Shown: piece by piece, positions 32,218 through 43,174 of the stretch | Position numbering within the stretch: position 1 is the first letter of the stretch | How the letters are laid out: each line of letters starts with the position of its first letter | Source: Anniella stebbinsi | Lineage: Eukaryota; Chordata; Lepidosauria; Squamata; Anniellidae | Length of the DNA stretch: 64,000 nucleotides | Reading direction: 5' to 3' | NCBI GenBank assembly: GCA_029215795.1 | Contig: JARDYH010000002.1 | Span: forward strand, 39,788,001 to 39,852,000 | Position numbers and translations under genes: made by a program | Notes under the pieces: model-generated | Seen by the model: only the letters and a program-made list of their open reading frames with translations | Told to the model about the DNA's origin: nothing | The model's database searches: none

Positions 32218-32320
32218 GGGGCAGGCAACTTGTGGTTCTCCAGATGTTGTTTGACTGCAATTCCCCTCAGGCAATGGTGAGGGATGATGGGAGTTTCAGT
32301 CCAACAGCATCTGGAAACAG
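32218..32320. mobile_element. hAT-like MITE of the ACAACTCCCATCAT type
   Basis: GGGGCAGGCAACTTGTGG, CTGCAATTCCCCTCAGG and the inverted GATGATGGGAGTTTCAG with CATCTGG. Confidence 0.6.
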
Positions 32321-32325
32321 TGGAA

Positions 32326-32425
32326 GCTGGTGGCTCCGATATCAGTGGTGCAGTGACTCCATTTTGGGTTTCAATCAGAACCAGTCAGAACTCTCAAGAA
32401 GCTATCCAAGGTGCTTCCGCAAGTT
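32326..32425. repeat. Family N MITE-like repeat, copy 1
   Basis: ACAGTGGAAGCTGGTGGCTC then GATATCAGTGGTGCAGTGA and TTGGGTTTCAATCAGAAC; the same string recurs at 44511 and 54964. Confidence 0.55.
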
Positions 32426-32438
32426 CTAACTGAAACTT

Positions 32439-32672
32439 GGGCCAGATCTACAATGTGTCAAATCATTACAATCCCATCACGGTAATACAATATCCCTCTT
32501 CCACATTTATACCTGGTAGGACACACACTGACATTTGTTGCAGTATTTTGTATAATGTGGAATAAAAAGCAGGAAAGAACACTATGAAAGTGGTATATGG
32601 AATGTGTAATCTGCCTCAACAGTTATCAGTGCACTTCAATATCACTATAAAACAGTAGTGTAGAGCTAGCCC
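32439..32672. mobile_element. Family B MITE, copy 2
   Basis: Begins GGGCCAGATCTACAATGTG, has GTGGTATATGGAATGTGTAA, and ends ACAGTAGTGTAGAGCTAGCCC. Confidence 0.55.
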
Positions 32673-32939
32673 TGGAGCGGATTCACTGCTGCACTGACAT
32701 TGGAGCCATCAGGCGTCACTGTCTGAAAGGCCACATGCCTACTACCCCTGATCTAGTGGCTCTCCATTTGACATCTGAGGAAAGTGACATGTGATTTCCT
32801 GAAACTGTACAACTGTTTGCCCAGAAATGGTCAAAATGATAATTTGCTTTTACATGGTAACTCCCATGCATTGATGACCCAACTAGTTTGGTAATGCTAA
32901 TGGCAATGTGAGTACATGGAAATGCCAATGTTTCCTATT

Positions 32940-33120
32940 TCCAGAGGGGAAGCCCTATTAGTCTGTTGCAGCAAAATCTAGAATCTTATGGCACCTTAAA
33001 GATGAACTATTTTATTGGGGCATAAGCTTTCGTAAACACTGTCCACCTGCATCTGATGGGCAGTGTCCATGGAAGCTTATGCCAGAATAAATGTATTCAT
33101 CTTTATGGTGCCACAATACT
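32940..33120. mobile_element. Palindromic MITE of the GCATAAGCTTTCG type
   Basis: GGCACCTTAAAGATGAACT, GGGGCATAAGCTTTCG and the inverted GGAAGCTTATGCCAGAATAA with ATCTTTATGGTGCCAC form long arms around a CATCTGATGG centre. I recall this palindromic element type from turtles and other reptiles but cannot confirm the family name. Confidence 0.6.
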
Positions 33121-33125
33121 CATTA

Positions 33126-34455
33126 GCATTTCATTATGACACATGCTATTCCTCTCCCACGACACAGTTTTCACTTCTAAGCATTCCAAGATGGATGAAA
33201 CATTTCCAAAACAAATTTGTGAGTGACTAACGTGAAAGGCTTTGTGCCTATTTTGTTACTATGAGATCCGAGTTTGCAGTTGGTTACAAAAATGATTTAG
33301 CAAATGTTTCTGAATAATGCTTTGTAGCCGTTGTTCACCCTACTTGGACACATCCAGTAAAAGAGCAATTAAAAAGACCTGTCAAATGGAAAAAAAAACT
33401 TCAAATCTGCTTAATTGCTTAAAATAAATGCTTTGGAAGTGAAGCAATGCATCTTCTTGCTGCTGGCTGAATTCTGTGCGTGTTCACATTAATTTCCTCC
33501 CTGATCTTATACAGACCCATTGGCACATTTCACCAACTGAACTGGAAACTGAATGTTTCTCTAATAGCTGTTCATTGAAGAGGACTATAATTTATGCTCA
33601 CTAGCAGTTTCTAAAATCACTTCTGAAATCGAAAATTGCTCCCTTTCAGTTGTCTTCCATTCTCAAAAAAGTTCACACAGCAAAGCCTGAAGTTGTTCTC
33701 TTGTTTGCAGGAAGGACTGTATTTTCAGGACTGAATTCTAGAGAACAGAGCTAGGCAGAATGGGGTTAACACAGGATATGTACACATACCTGTGATTGAG
33801 GTTCTTTGCCTTCCCTGTGTCCTGTGACTGAATAAGAATTAATTATCCTGATAGAATGCCAACAGAAATAACTATAATCATAATATTTATGTAATCCCCT
33901 TCTCAAAAACCCCTTCCCACTGTTGTACAATTCCCCTGGTGCTGTTGAGTTTTGTGTGTGTATATATGAGGCTTTGCTAGCAAAACTGTCATGACTGAAG
34001 GAGGTCTTTGTAAATAAAGGCCTTGCAACCAAAATGATCCAGAGGACCATCAGACGGGGGCGGGAAGATTGTGTTTCCCTACTGTTGCTTTGCCTCCTGC
34101 TGCTGTTCCACAATAGGGATGAGCAGCTTCCTCTTTCTTCACACAGGGAAGCAAGCAATGACCATGTCGCCTATTCAGTGGGCTGTTTTATCATGCAGCT
34201 TCTCCTGCACACAGCAGGAAATGGCGGCAAGTTTCATTATAGCGACCCCCCCCCCCAGATTTTCTGTGGGTTTATTTTGTGACGGGGGAAAAAAAGAGCA
34301 GAAGGAGCGGGAGACATGTGGGAGGATCGCTGCGTCATCAAAATGCCCCATGAAGAACTGTGAGTACCAGTCACGAGCCTGCCATACAACGCTCATCTGG
34401 AGAAGCTCTCAGATGTAATTCCAAGGGCAATGCTGACATTAAGGGGAATGGACAA
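33126..34455. other. Repeat-free block
   Basis: 33130-33720 has no recognisable repeat, is AT-rich and has TTAATTGCTTAAAATAAATG-like homeodomain-type motifs, so it may contain conserved non-coding sequence. 33720-34455 is also unassigned. No splice-bounded exon is supported. Confidence 0.35.
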
Positions 34456-34815
34456 TAGGTAGGGAGCTTCTTTTGATCCGAGGGCCAAATTCAGGTTCAG
34501 AGAAGTTCTTAGGGCTCACATTCCAGTTATGGACAGGACCAAAGGTAAAGGGGTAGGGCCAAAAATACCCCCCTACCCAATAATAATATAACCCACCCAC
34601 CCCAGGATATTGTAGCTTCAAGCTCTTACTGCCAGTAACTGAGCCTTAGAAAAGGCATCTTGACCTTGTTGGGATTGGGAGAAACAATTGGTTGTTGGGA
34701 GAAAGGGAGTGGGCCAAGGGAAGTGGCTGCAGCCTTCTGGATAACCCCAGAAGGCTGAATTGGGACCCCCGGAGGGCTCTGTACAGGCAATGCACCTGGG
34801 CCTGGCATTGGCAAA
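34456..34815. repeat. Family P dispersed repeat, copy 3
   Basis: GAGGGCCAAATTCAGGTTC, TGTAGCTTCAAGCTCTTACT, GCCAGTAACTGAGCCTTAG and AAGGGAGTGGGCCAAGGG match copies at 3672 and 12303. Confidence 0.55.
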
Positions 34816-35071
34816 AGGTTTGTGATGAAGTGCCTGAAGGGTATCCCCGGAGGTGTTCTATATCAGTGCAAAATACCAAAACCCTAAATACAAGCAGTCT
34901 ACTGTGTTCACAAATATTGAATAATTATAACAAAATAAAGGGCACTTGTCTTTCTTTTTAAGTTGCTGAGTGACCACCAATTTGGAGCAGGTTTATGGCT
35001 GGCCAAGTGGGGCTGTATGTTTTTCAATATATCATCATAAGTAAAAGGTTTAGCTCTAGAGACTTACAGTG

Positions 35072-35136
35072 CAGCCCTATGCATGTTTACTCAGACTATG
35101 TCCAATGGGGCTCACTCTTAGATAAGTACGCATACA
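35072..35136. repeat. Short dispersed repeat O
   Basis: ATGCATGTTTACTCAGACTA, CCAATGGGGCTCACTC and AAGTACGCATA form a weak palindrome; relatives at 40276 and 52185. Confidence 0.5.
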
Positions 35137-37174
35137 GGGTGGCCACTTAGGCAACACCCAAAAAGTAGACTTGCATCACCCAAAAAAGAGGGCACAGATT
35201 TGCATAACATTTGCATATAGTAATGTATATGTATAGATGCACATTTAGAAATAATTACTGTAATTTAAATAGAAATACAATACATCTCACCATAGTGAAA
35301 CTTGTGACCAGGTGACCAGTGTGCCTTGCTCAGTCTGTCGTCCAGGCGCTGTTGATGGGCAACTTGAAGGCCTGGCTCTGCCTTCTGATGGGTCCTTATT
35401 AGGGGTGTGCACGGACCCCCCGGATCGGATCGGGACCCGGATCGGGACCTCCAATTTTGTCCCGGACCGGTTCGGACAAAATCGGAGGCCCCCCGGACCG
35501 GATCGAGTCCGATCCCGACCCAAAAATCATACATTTTTGGATCGGCCGCCATTTTTTTCCCCATAGACTTGCATTGCAATGCAAGTCTATGAGGAAAAAA
35601 TGGCGGCGGGTGGGTAAGGGGGGGCCTAACTCCCTCCCCCCCCCGGGGCCGTCCGCTGTGGACGGCCCCGGCAGGTAAACCCCCTCCCCCGCGCTCCCTA
35701 CCCCCCCTGGGGCCGCCCGCTTCCATCCGCTGGCGCCCGCGGGCGCCAGCGGATAGAAGCGGACGGCTCCGGGGGGGGGGTAAGCCCCCTTCCCCGCCAC
35801 TGCTTACCTTCTCGGCCCATCTGGCGCCGGCGGCTACTACCAGCGGGCTCCGCGGCCTACTCTCGAGTAGCGCGCCGGGTGATGACATCACCCGGCGCGC
35901 CATCCTAGAGCAGGCCGCGGAGCCTGCTGGGAGTAGTAGGCGCCGGCGCCGGACGGGAGCCGCCGGGCCGGAAAGGTAAGGGCCCCCCTCCCCCCTCCCC
36001 CTCCTCCCCTCCACGCACCCCCTCCTTACCTTTCCGGCCCGGCGGCTCCCGTCCGGCGCCGGCGCCTACTACTTCCAGCAGGCTCCGCGGCCTGCTCTAG
36101 AGTAGCGCGCCGGGTGATGACATCACCCGGCGCGCCATCCTAGAGCAGGCCGCGGAGCCTGCTGGGAGTAGTAGGCGCCGGCGCCGGACGGGAGCCGCCG
36201 GGCCGGAAAGGTAAGGGCCCCCCTCCCCCCTCCCCCCTCCCCCTCCTCCCCTCCACGCACCCCCTCCTTACCTTTCCGGCCCGGCGGCTCCCGTCCGGCG
36301 CCGGCGCCTACTACTTCCAGCAGGCTCCGCGGCCTGCTCTAGAGTAGCGCGCCGGGTGATGACATCACCCGGCGCGCCATCCTAGAGCAGGCCGCGGAGC
36401 CTGCTGGGAGTAGTAGGCGCCGGCGCCGGACGGGAGCCGCTGGGCCGGAAAGGTAAGGGCCCCCCTCCCCCCTCCCCCCGCCCCCTCCTCCCCTCCACGC
36501 ACCCCCTCCTTACCTTCCCGCCCCGGTGGCTCCCGTCCGGCGCCGGCGCCTACTACTACCAGCAGGCTCCGCGGCCTGCTCTAGAGTAGCGCGCCGGGTG
36601 ATGACATCACCCGGCGCGCCACCCTAGAGCAGGCCGCGGAGCCTGCTAGTAGTAGTAGGCGCCGGCGCCGGACGGGAGCCACCGGGCCGAGAAGGTAAGT
36701 GCCCCCCTCCTCCCCCCCCCGCTGTCCACTTTCATCGGCGGGCGCCCGCTGGCGCCCGCCAATGGAAGCGGCGGTGGGCGCCAGTGGGCGCCCGCCGATC
36801 CGCCGATCCGCCGAACCGGTTCGGAGCTTTTTCGGACCGGTTCGGATTGGATCGGCCGATCCAGCTGCGGGATCGGAAATCGGATAATTTATCCGATTTC
36901 CCACTGGACCGGACTCGGATCGTGGATCGGGTCCGATCCAGTGCACATCCCTAGTCCTTATCTTTATACCAGAGTTGGACCTTCAAGTAGAGGACACTCC
37001 TTCTGGCAGCTGTTCCCCAGGTACCCTTGACAGCCAACTTCAAGGCCCCAGCACTACCTCCCTTTTTCTGGTTCTTTAGCTTTAAACAAGCTTTGGATTG
37101 GGCAGCCCTTCAGGCAGAAGACACCTTCAAATAGAGGACTGTCCTCTGCAAAGTAGGACACATGGCCAGCCTAT
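35137..37174. mobile_element. Family J element, interrupted by hAT copy 3
   Basis: Left end CAGGGTGGCCACTTAGG, right end GGACACATGGCCAGCCTA. Interior blocks ATTTAAATAGAAATACAATA, GACCAGGTGACC and CAGCCCTTCAGGCAGAAG are shared with other J copies. Without the guest it is about 476 bp. Flanks TACGCATA and TGTGCATA are an 8-bp duplication with two transitions. Confidence 0.7.
35400..36953. mobile_element. GC-rich hAT-like palindrome-array element, copy 3 (1,554 bp, reverse)
   Basis: Termini TAGGGGTGTGCAC and GTGCACATCCCTA. Perfect 8-bp duplication GTCCTTAT (35392-35399, 36954-36961), inside family J. It is in reverse orientation to copy 2, and by eye nearly identical to it over the right-hand 120 bp and through the modules. 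Four module centres lie at 35885, 36120, 36362 and 36604. The copy pair forms an inverted repeat with 4,981 bp between. Confidence 0.9.
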
Positions 37175-37379
37175 GTGCATATGATTGCAGACACTCTTTG
37201 ATGAAATGAAAGTTGAAATACTCCCGTCAGGGCAATTCGCACATGTCATCTCCTCTTTCACAGAATCGAATCTAGCGGAATGAAAAAACAGACTGAGAGA
37301 TTTAACTCTCAGACACCATTGACATATCTTGCACAGCTGATTCAATGAAAGAAGTTCAAGAATTGGTTCTATATCCTTG

Positions 37380-38080
37380 TTCTATGTAATTTTGAAAGAC
37401 AAAACGAAGTGCTATCCTTAACCAAAAACCACAAACAAGAAATTGCCAAAAAGTTAAGGTATACAAATTATTTTTAAAAATATATTTTATACAAGTATGT
37501 CCATAAAAGATTAGAGCAATTGCTATGTACGTTCAATTCTCTCTACAATGTTGTTAAAGCAAATTGCTCAACTAATTAATACAGGAAATAGGCCAAACGC
37601 GTTTCGACGTAACGTGTCTTTCTCAGTGGCCTGTAGTATCCGGCACAAACTGGTGCAGTGATTCAGTTGTTTAAAGATGTAAAAATCTGACCGAGGGGGC
37701 TGCCTGACAATATTATGAAAACAATACGAGTTTCATCACTCCCCCAGACCAGCAAAGCCAACAGCGAGTGCTTGAAAAGTAGTCCTAACCTCCGTTTTTC
37801 AAAGTCAGTTCCGTGATTTTTACATCTTTAAACAACTGAATCACTGCACCAGCTTGTGCCGGATACTACAGGCCACTGAGGAAGACACGTTACGTCGAAA
37901 CGCGTTTGTCCTATTTCCTGTATTAATTAGTTGAGCAATTTGCTTTAACAACATTGTAGAGAGAATTAAATGTATATAGCAATTGCTCTAACCTTTTATG
38001 GACATATTTGTATAAAATATATATTTAAAAATAATTTGTATACCTTAACTTTTTGGCAATTTCTTCTATGTAATTTTGAA
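37380..38080. mobile_element. Long foldback element between 17-bp direct repeats
   Basis: TTCTATGTAATTTTGAA occurs at 37380-37396 and exactly again at 38064-38080. Between them, arms of about 245 bp run inward from AGAAATTGCCAAAAAGTTAA at 37430 and outward to the complement near 38062. The arms include GAAATAGGCCAAACGCG facing CGCGTTTGTCCTATTTCC, and GTTACGTCGAAACGCG. The unpaired centre is about 37677-37810. About 33 bp on the left (37397-37429) have no partner. No poly-A tail or frame is seen. The 17-bp duplication is too long for hAT, Harbinger or mariner. Confidence 0.75.
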
Positions 38081-38233
38081 CCAGTGGCGGCTGCAGGATT
38101 TCAGTGGGTCCTCAGGCATAGCATCCTCAGTGGGGGCCCTTAACCTGAACATGTAGAAAATGCAAACTGAGAATTCTCTGAGGTTGCATCTGGTCCTTTC
38201 AGCTATTCTATGCAAAATGGAAATGGTAACGGG

Positions 38234-38363
38234 GGCCCAGATCTACGCCAAGCGGGATATAATACTTTGAAAGTGCTTTGGTAATGGCATATGGAATGTG
38301 TCATGGGCCCCAACAGTTGTCAGTACCCTTCAATATAGCTATAAAGCAGTAGTGTAGATCCTG
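38234..38363. mobile_element. Family B MITE, copy 3
   Basis: GGGCCCAGATCTACGCC, GCATATGGAATGTGTCATG and AAAGCAGTAGTGTAGATC. Confidence 0.6.
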
Positions 38364-38387
38364 TCTAGAACAAACCATGGTTTTTAG

Positions 38388-38530
38388 AGTGGTGTGTAAA
38401 CCACCACAGCCAGCCACCCTCACTGTGTTCACATGTCACGACATGTGAACACAGTGCCTGGCGATGGTAATTATGTTAATTGGGCAGCTTGTGATCGCCA
38501 CACACAGGGAATGAAACTCACTGTGACTTA
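38388..38530. repeat. Family I MITE-like repeat, copy 1
   Basis: AAACCACCACAGCCAGCC, the hairpin GTTCACATGTC facing GACATGTGAAC, and AATTATGTTAATTGGGC; related to 46745 and 53690. Confidence 0.5.
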
Positions 38531-38956
38531 TCTTCCCTTCATGATCGGGGGAACCCACTCACTGTTGAGGACTGTGAGCCCTCTGCTGGTCTCAGTGCCC
38601 TGATAAATGTCCAGCCTTGACAACTTCTGGAGTTGGCCCTGTATTGAACATTGTCAGTGGATCAAGCTGTATTGTATTAGCTAGCTGAAAGAGAATTCTT
38701 CCATGCAAAATCAATGAGGATCGGTCGATGACTGTGAATAGACTTTTACTGCTGTGCTTACAATTTTGCAAGTGGAGAAAATGTCATTTTGAAACTTTCC
38801 TTTATATATGACATTTGTGGTTAAGGGCCATTGGGGTGTCATTATGCTCATCGTACCACACTGCATCCTGGTCTTCTGTGTCTTTTCTCAAACATGAGTC
38901 CTTGGCTACTGGAATCTGCTAAATCAGTAGGACTTCTAGATGCTTACTCCTTAGTG

Positions 38957-39092
38957 CAGCCTCCCCCAACCTGTGCCCCTCCAGCTGTTTTGGACTTCAA
39001 CTCCCATCAGCCCCAACCAGCATGGCCAATGGCCAGAAATGCTGGGGGCTGTATTCAGAACATTAGGAGGACTCCAGGTTGGGGGAAAGCTG
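38957..39092. mobile_element. hAT-like MITE (136 bp)
   Basis: CAGCCTCCCCCAACCTG at the left, CAGGTTGGGGGAAAGCTG at the right; core ACTTCAACTCCCATCAG. Flanked by CCTTAGTG (38949-38956) and CCTTGATG (39093-39100), an 8-bp duplication with two mismatches. Confidence 0.8.
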
Positions 39093-39592
39093 CCTTGATG
39101 AAATTCATCCTGCTGAGTTTTCATGTGTTCTGAAGTAGAAGAATGCTTGCTACATTGTCCAGAAGGAACGATGTAGTTGTATATACTGGGAGAGTTTGCA
39201 TGTAACGAGAAGCCACCCATAGATTCTGGGTAGCTTGTCAAGCAGCCCAACTACTCACCCTCATTGAGTTCACATGTAATGACAAGCTATGGCATGCCCT
39301 GCTGTGACTTGAATATTCAAAATGGAGGCCAGCAGAGCAACAAGAAGCCCTGTGGGGAAATTTCCTCATAGTGGCTTCTTGCTACATGCAAACCCAGTCA
39401 TTAACTTTAATTTGATGCATATTACAAATGACACCGAGGTTGAGAAATTCAATTGGTGTGAAGGTGTCTCTCACTGTCACATATCCATGCCCAGGAAAAG
39501 CTTAATCTCTGAACGAATTAGGTGATCATCCCTTAAAACAAAATGGAATTGCTTCTTCCCACATGGAGCTCTTTAAGGTATGGCTAGGGTGA

Positions 39593-40086
39593 CCATATGG
39601 AAAGGGGGCCAGGGCTCCTGTATCTTTAACAGTTTATAGAAAAGGGAATTTCAGCAGGTGTCATTTGTATGCATGCAGCACCTGGTGAAATCTCTCTTCA
39701 TCACAACAGTTAAAGCTGCAGGAGCTCTGCCCTCTTTTGTATCTGGTCACACTAGACAGGGCTACAACTATGGTTTAAACACACTCACTAACCATTTGCT
39801 GTGAAAGGGTGAGCAGCCTAAACATGGCTTAGTATGTTGTCTGAACAGGCCCATTGTAAGAGTTTGATCTGTCTATGCTCTTTTTTATTTTCTTAAAGCT
39901 GCAGGAGCCCTTCCTTCTTTTGTATCTGGTCACTGTAGTATAGCTCCTGCAAGTTTAACTGTTGTGATGTGGAGGGAATTTTACCAGGTGCTGCATGCAT
40001 ATAAATGACACCTGTTGAAATTCCCTTTTCAATAAAACTGTTAAAGATACAGGAGCCCTGTCCTCCTTTCCATATGGTCACCCTAG
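39593..40086. mobile_element. Two family A pieces around a family H piece
   Basis: 39593-39756 is the left part of family A (TAGGGTGACCATATGGAAAG to TTTGTATCTGGTCAC). 39757-39880 is part of family H (AACCATTTGCTG, GTATGTTGTCTGAACAGGCC). 39894-40086 is the rest of a family A copy, ending CATATGGTCACCCTA. The central GCTGCAGGAGC-TTTGTATCTGGTC block appears in both A pieces, so they may be two insertions. Confidence 0.6.
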
Positions 40087-40275
40087 TATGGCTTGAGCTG
40101 AGTTGCTGTGAATATGGTTCTGGATTCAATAGAAGAGGAGAAACCCAGGCTAGCTCTATAAATGTCATTTTTATAAGCAGTAGACTTTTGATGCTAATAA
40201 TGGCAGGAATTTTTGTGTGTGTGACTCATCTTTACTAAAGAGGTTTTCCTGTGCCCCTTTAATAAATATACACAC

Positions 40276-40335
40276 CTACCTGGGAGTAAGCCCCATAGAA
40301 CTCAATTGGGCTTACTTCTGAATAGACATGCCCAG
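40276..40335. repeat. Short dispersed repeat O, palindromic
   Basis: TACCTGGGAGTAAGCCCCAT faces GGGCTTACTTCTGAATAG around AACTCAAT. Confidence 0.6.
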
Positions 40336-40850
40336 GTTTGCTCGTTTTCTTTTCTTTTCTTTTCATTTCATTTCATATCCTGTTCCTCTTCCAAGCGGTT
40401 CAGGATAGCACCTGGAGTCATAGGCAGAATGGGGAAAAGCACACACATAAACACCAGGCACCACCAAACAACTGGCAATCGAGGGGGAAAAGTGGGAACT
40501 GTGGAGAGCTGGATGGGGACCTTAAACAGGCTGGACTTGGCCTGTAGGCCTGACGTTCTGATTCTGTTAAGGCAAAGTAGACAATACTGGGCTACACACA
40601 GTCTGACCCCTTCTAAGGCAGTTCCTCATTTGCTTAAGTAGGCAACTGGCATAGGAAGCAAATGCCTGAGCACTTGGACTATGGGGATTAGATGGCCCTG
40701 AAAGATCAGATCGTTGAAGAAAGTCCTGTGTAGCCGTGCCAAGAAGGTCTGAATTACATGCTTGGGAGCAGTAAAGTAAACATTTCCCTCTTGTCTCTCT
40801 GTAACTACCTCTTATCCATGAATCGTATAGTCAGCCAGCTTTTACTTCTA

Positions 40851-40915
40851 GGGTGGGGAACCTGTGGCCCTCCAGAAGTTGTTGGGTTATAACTTCTATC
40901 ATCCATGGCTAGTAG
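40851..40915. mobile_element. hAT-like MITE fragment
   Basis: GGGGAACCTGTGGCCCTCCAG then ATAACTTCTATCATCC; left half only. Confidence 0.5.
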
Positions 40916-40930
40916 GGTGACCATAGTTGG

Positions 40931-41117
40931 TAGGCTGACCATCTGAAAAGGAGGACAGGGCTCCTGTAACTTTAACAGTTGTAGAGAAAAGGGAATTTCA
41001 GCCAGTGTCATTTGTATGCAATTAGTTCCTGGTGAAATTCCCTCTTCATCACAACAGTTAAAGTTGCAGGCACTATACTAGAGTGACCATATACAAAAGA
41101 AGGCAGGGCCCCTGCAG
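40931..41117. mobile_element. Family A MITE, left half
   Basis: TAGGCTGACCATCTGAAAAG through to GGCAGGGCCCCTGCAG, where family F follows directly. The right half is missing. Confidence 0.65.
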
Positions 41118-41481
41118 CCTAATAGTTGGGAAACCAAAAAAGAGGACACCCAGTGGTGGGGACAGGAAAGCGGCTTTCTGGGGTCTCCAGAAAGCATGTC
41201 ATTCCTGTCCCCCCCCCCCCCAATGCTCCAATCAGGGCCTTTTCTATAATGTTCGGGGGAATGACACACTTTCCCCTTTAAGGCCCTGATTGGAGCAGTA
41301 GGGGGAAAGATGCACCTCCATAAAGCACATCATTCCCCACCACCACGCTAATGGTGGCCTTAAAGGGGAAAGCATGTCATTCCAGGATATTATAGGAAAT
41401 TACAGAAATCCTCCCTGGCACCCAGGATAGAACAAAAACCAGGACAAATCCAGGGAAATCCTGACAGCTGGTCACCCTAGA
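41118..41481. mobile_element. Family F hAT-like MITE, copy 1 (reverse)
   Basis: GGGAAACCAAAAAAGAGGAC, two CCTTAAAGGGGAAAG blocks, GATATTATAGGAAATTACAG and the terminus GCTGGTCACCCTA match the complement of 62373-62787. The left terminus is lost at the junction with family A. Confidence 0.7.
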
Positions 41482-41673
41482 TGCTTCCAAATTTTGTAAT
41501 TTGTCGGCTCAGTTGACTCTCTTCTATTCATAATGCTCACCTTTTAGTGAGCCTGGATCAATGTATTACAAATTCACTATGAGGTGTGGAACTGATTTTG
41601 AGCTTTGGTGCATGTACAGTAAAGTAGCTCACCGACTCTCCCCACCCCACTAAATGTTCAGTCCTACCATATT

Positions 41674-41992
41674 TAGGCTGACCATATGAAAAGTTGGTCA
41701 GGGCTCATGTAACTTTAACAGTTGTAGAGAAAAGGGAATTTCAGCCAGTGTCATTTGTATGCAATAGTTCCTGATGAAATTCCCTCTTCATCACAGCAGT
41801 TAAAGTTGCAGGGGCCCTGCCTTCTTTTGTATCTGGTCACTCTAGTATAGTGCCTGCAACCTTAACTGTTGTGATGAAGAGGGAATTTCACCAGGAACTA
41901 ATTGCATACAAATGACCCTGGCTGAAATTCCCTTTTCTCTAAAACTGTTAAAGGTATATGAGCCCTGTCCTCCTTTTCATATGGTCAGCCTA
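41674..41992. mobile_element. Family A hAT-like MITE (319 bp)
   Basis: TAGGCTGACCATATG at the left and its complement at the right. Flanks ACCATATT (41666-41673) and ACCGTATT (41993-42000), an 8-bp duplication with one mismatch, which puts the family in hAT by duplication length. Confidence 0.85.
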
Positions 41993-42000
41993 ACCGTATT

Positions 42001-43170
42001 GATCTCCCAAAAACATACCTGAAGCAGTCTCATTAGGTGCTTCCCTTTGTCACCGCTGCCACCACCAACGCAGCTCTGCTCTAAGTAGGAGGAGGACTTT
42101 TGGGTCCATCTTCCTACCACCGAACACTGAGGTCAAGTAAACATCAGATGACATCATCATGGATGCAAGCTACATGAAAACAACCAATTAGAAAGGGGCC
42201 ACATAACATGGTGATGCATGACATGCCACACTACAGGATTCCAAACTATAGCCCCCAAGATGCACCTTGATATTGCACATGTGCAAAAACTCATGTACAT
42301 GGAATTAGATTTCGTTTTAAAGGATAACTTTTGTCCAAACTCACATGGGTGACTTCGTTGCTTTCTGAACAAATAACAAATTCTCTTGAGCGTAGGATTG
42401 CACATCACTATCCCTAACCATTGGCCATGATGGCTGGGGCTGATGGGAACTGGAGTCCAACAACATGGGCCTATCCCTGTTCTACCCATATGTGTGTTTG
42501 TGGGTGGTTACAACTGAAGAATGAGTGACTTCCCAATTTGCATAGCAATTAGGCACTGTGAAAATTACTGATACTACATTGATAGCACCACAGTACTGTA
42601 AAGTAGATCAAATGTGGGGTGATGAAGTGTATGTTGGATGAATGGGATCATTAGTCTGCACACACTTCTAATTTCATCTGCCTGTTACTTAACCTGGATT
42701 TAAGCCAGACAGCAGTTTCTTCTGAGCTCTTGTCCTTCAGGAGGAACAGTCCAGGGACAAATATAAATCAGCCATCTTGAAAGCAGCAGCCTTTGTTCTT
42801 CTGTCAAAGTACATTGGGAAAGACCCCACTTCTACATTATGAAACCCCCACTCTACCCCAATATCCAGGTCCTGTTAGTTTGCAGGTTGAGGAAGATTGA
42901 TGGACTTTGCCTTCCAAGGGTTCTAGATCAGTAGTGGACAGACTTCAAGCTTGTGGGATCTACTTTTTTATTATTAGATCCAACAACTGGAGCCAAATGT
43001 TTGCATCATGGCACAGTGGAGCACCCTCTGAAAATTAACAAAGGGTATAGGTCATCTCTGAGGCCAGGAGCTTCCCCATCATTACCAGGAGACTGTCTTC
43101 AAGGTGCCAATTGGTGCCGCTTTGCCACCAAACCCTGCAGTATCACTGGTGCCGGGTGGCAGTAAGTAAT
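42001..43170. other. Unique DNA with a hAT MITE fragment
   Basis: CCATTGGCCATGATGGCTGG and GAACTGGAGTCCAACAACAT at 42416-42470 are half of an ACAACTCCCATCAT-type MITE. The rest is unassigned. Confidence 0.4.
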
Positions 43171-43174
43171 CTTC

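Noticed and set aside
35265..36014. 249-codon open frame on the minus strand
   Set aside because: It is the same repeat in hAT copy 3, running past its terminus into family J. Stops are scarce because the DNA is GC-rich.
28855..36953. CpG-island-like gene promoter
   Set aside because: The CpG-rich DNA coincides exactly with two transposon copies bounded by 8-bp duplications, so composition is explained by the element.
37380..38080. LINE-mobilised insertion
   Set aside because: The 17-bp duplication would fit, but there is no poly-A or simple-repeat tail at either end and the element is a long inverted repeat. Left unclassified.
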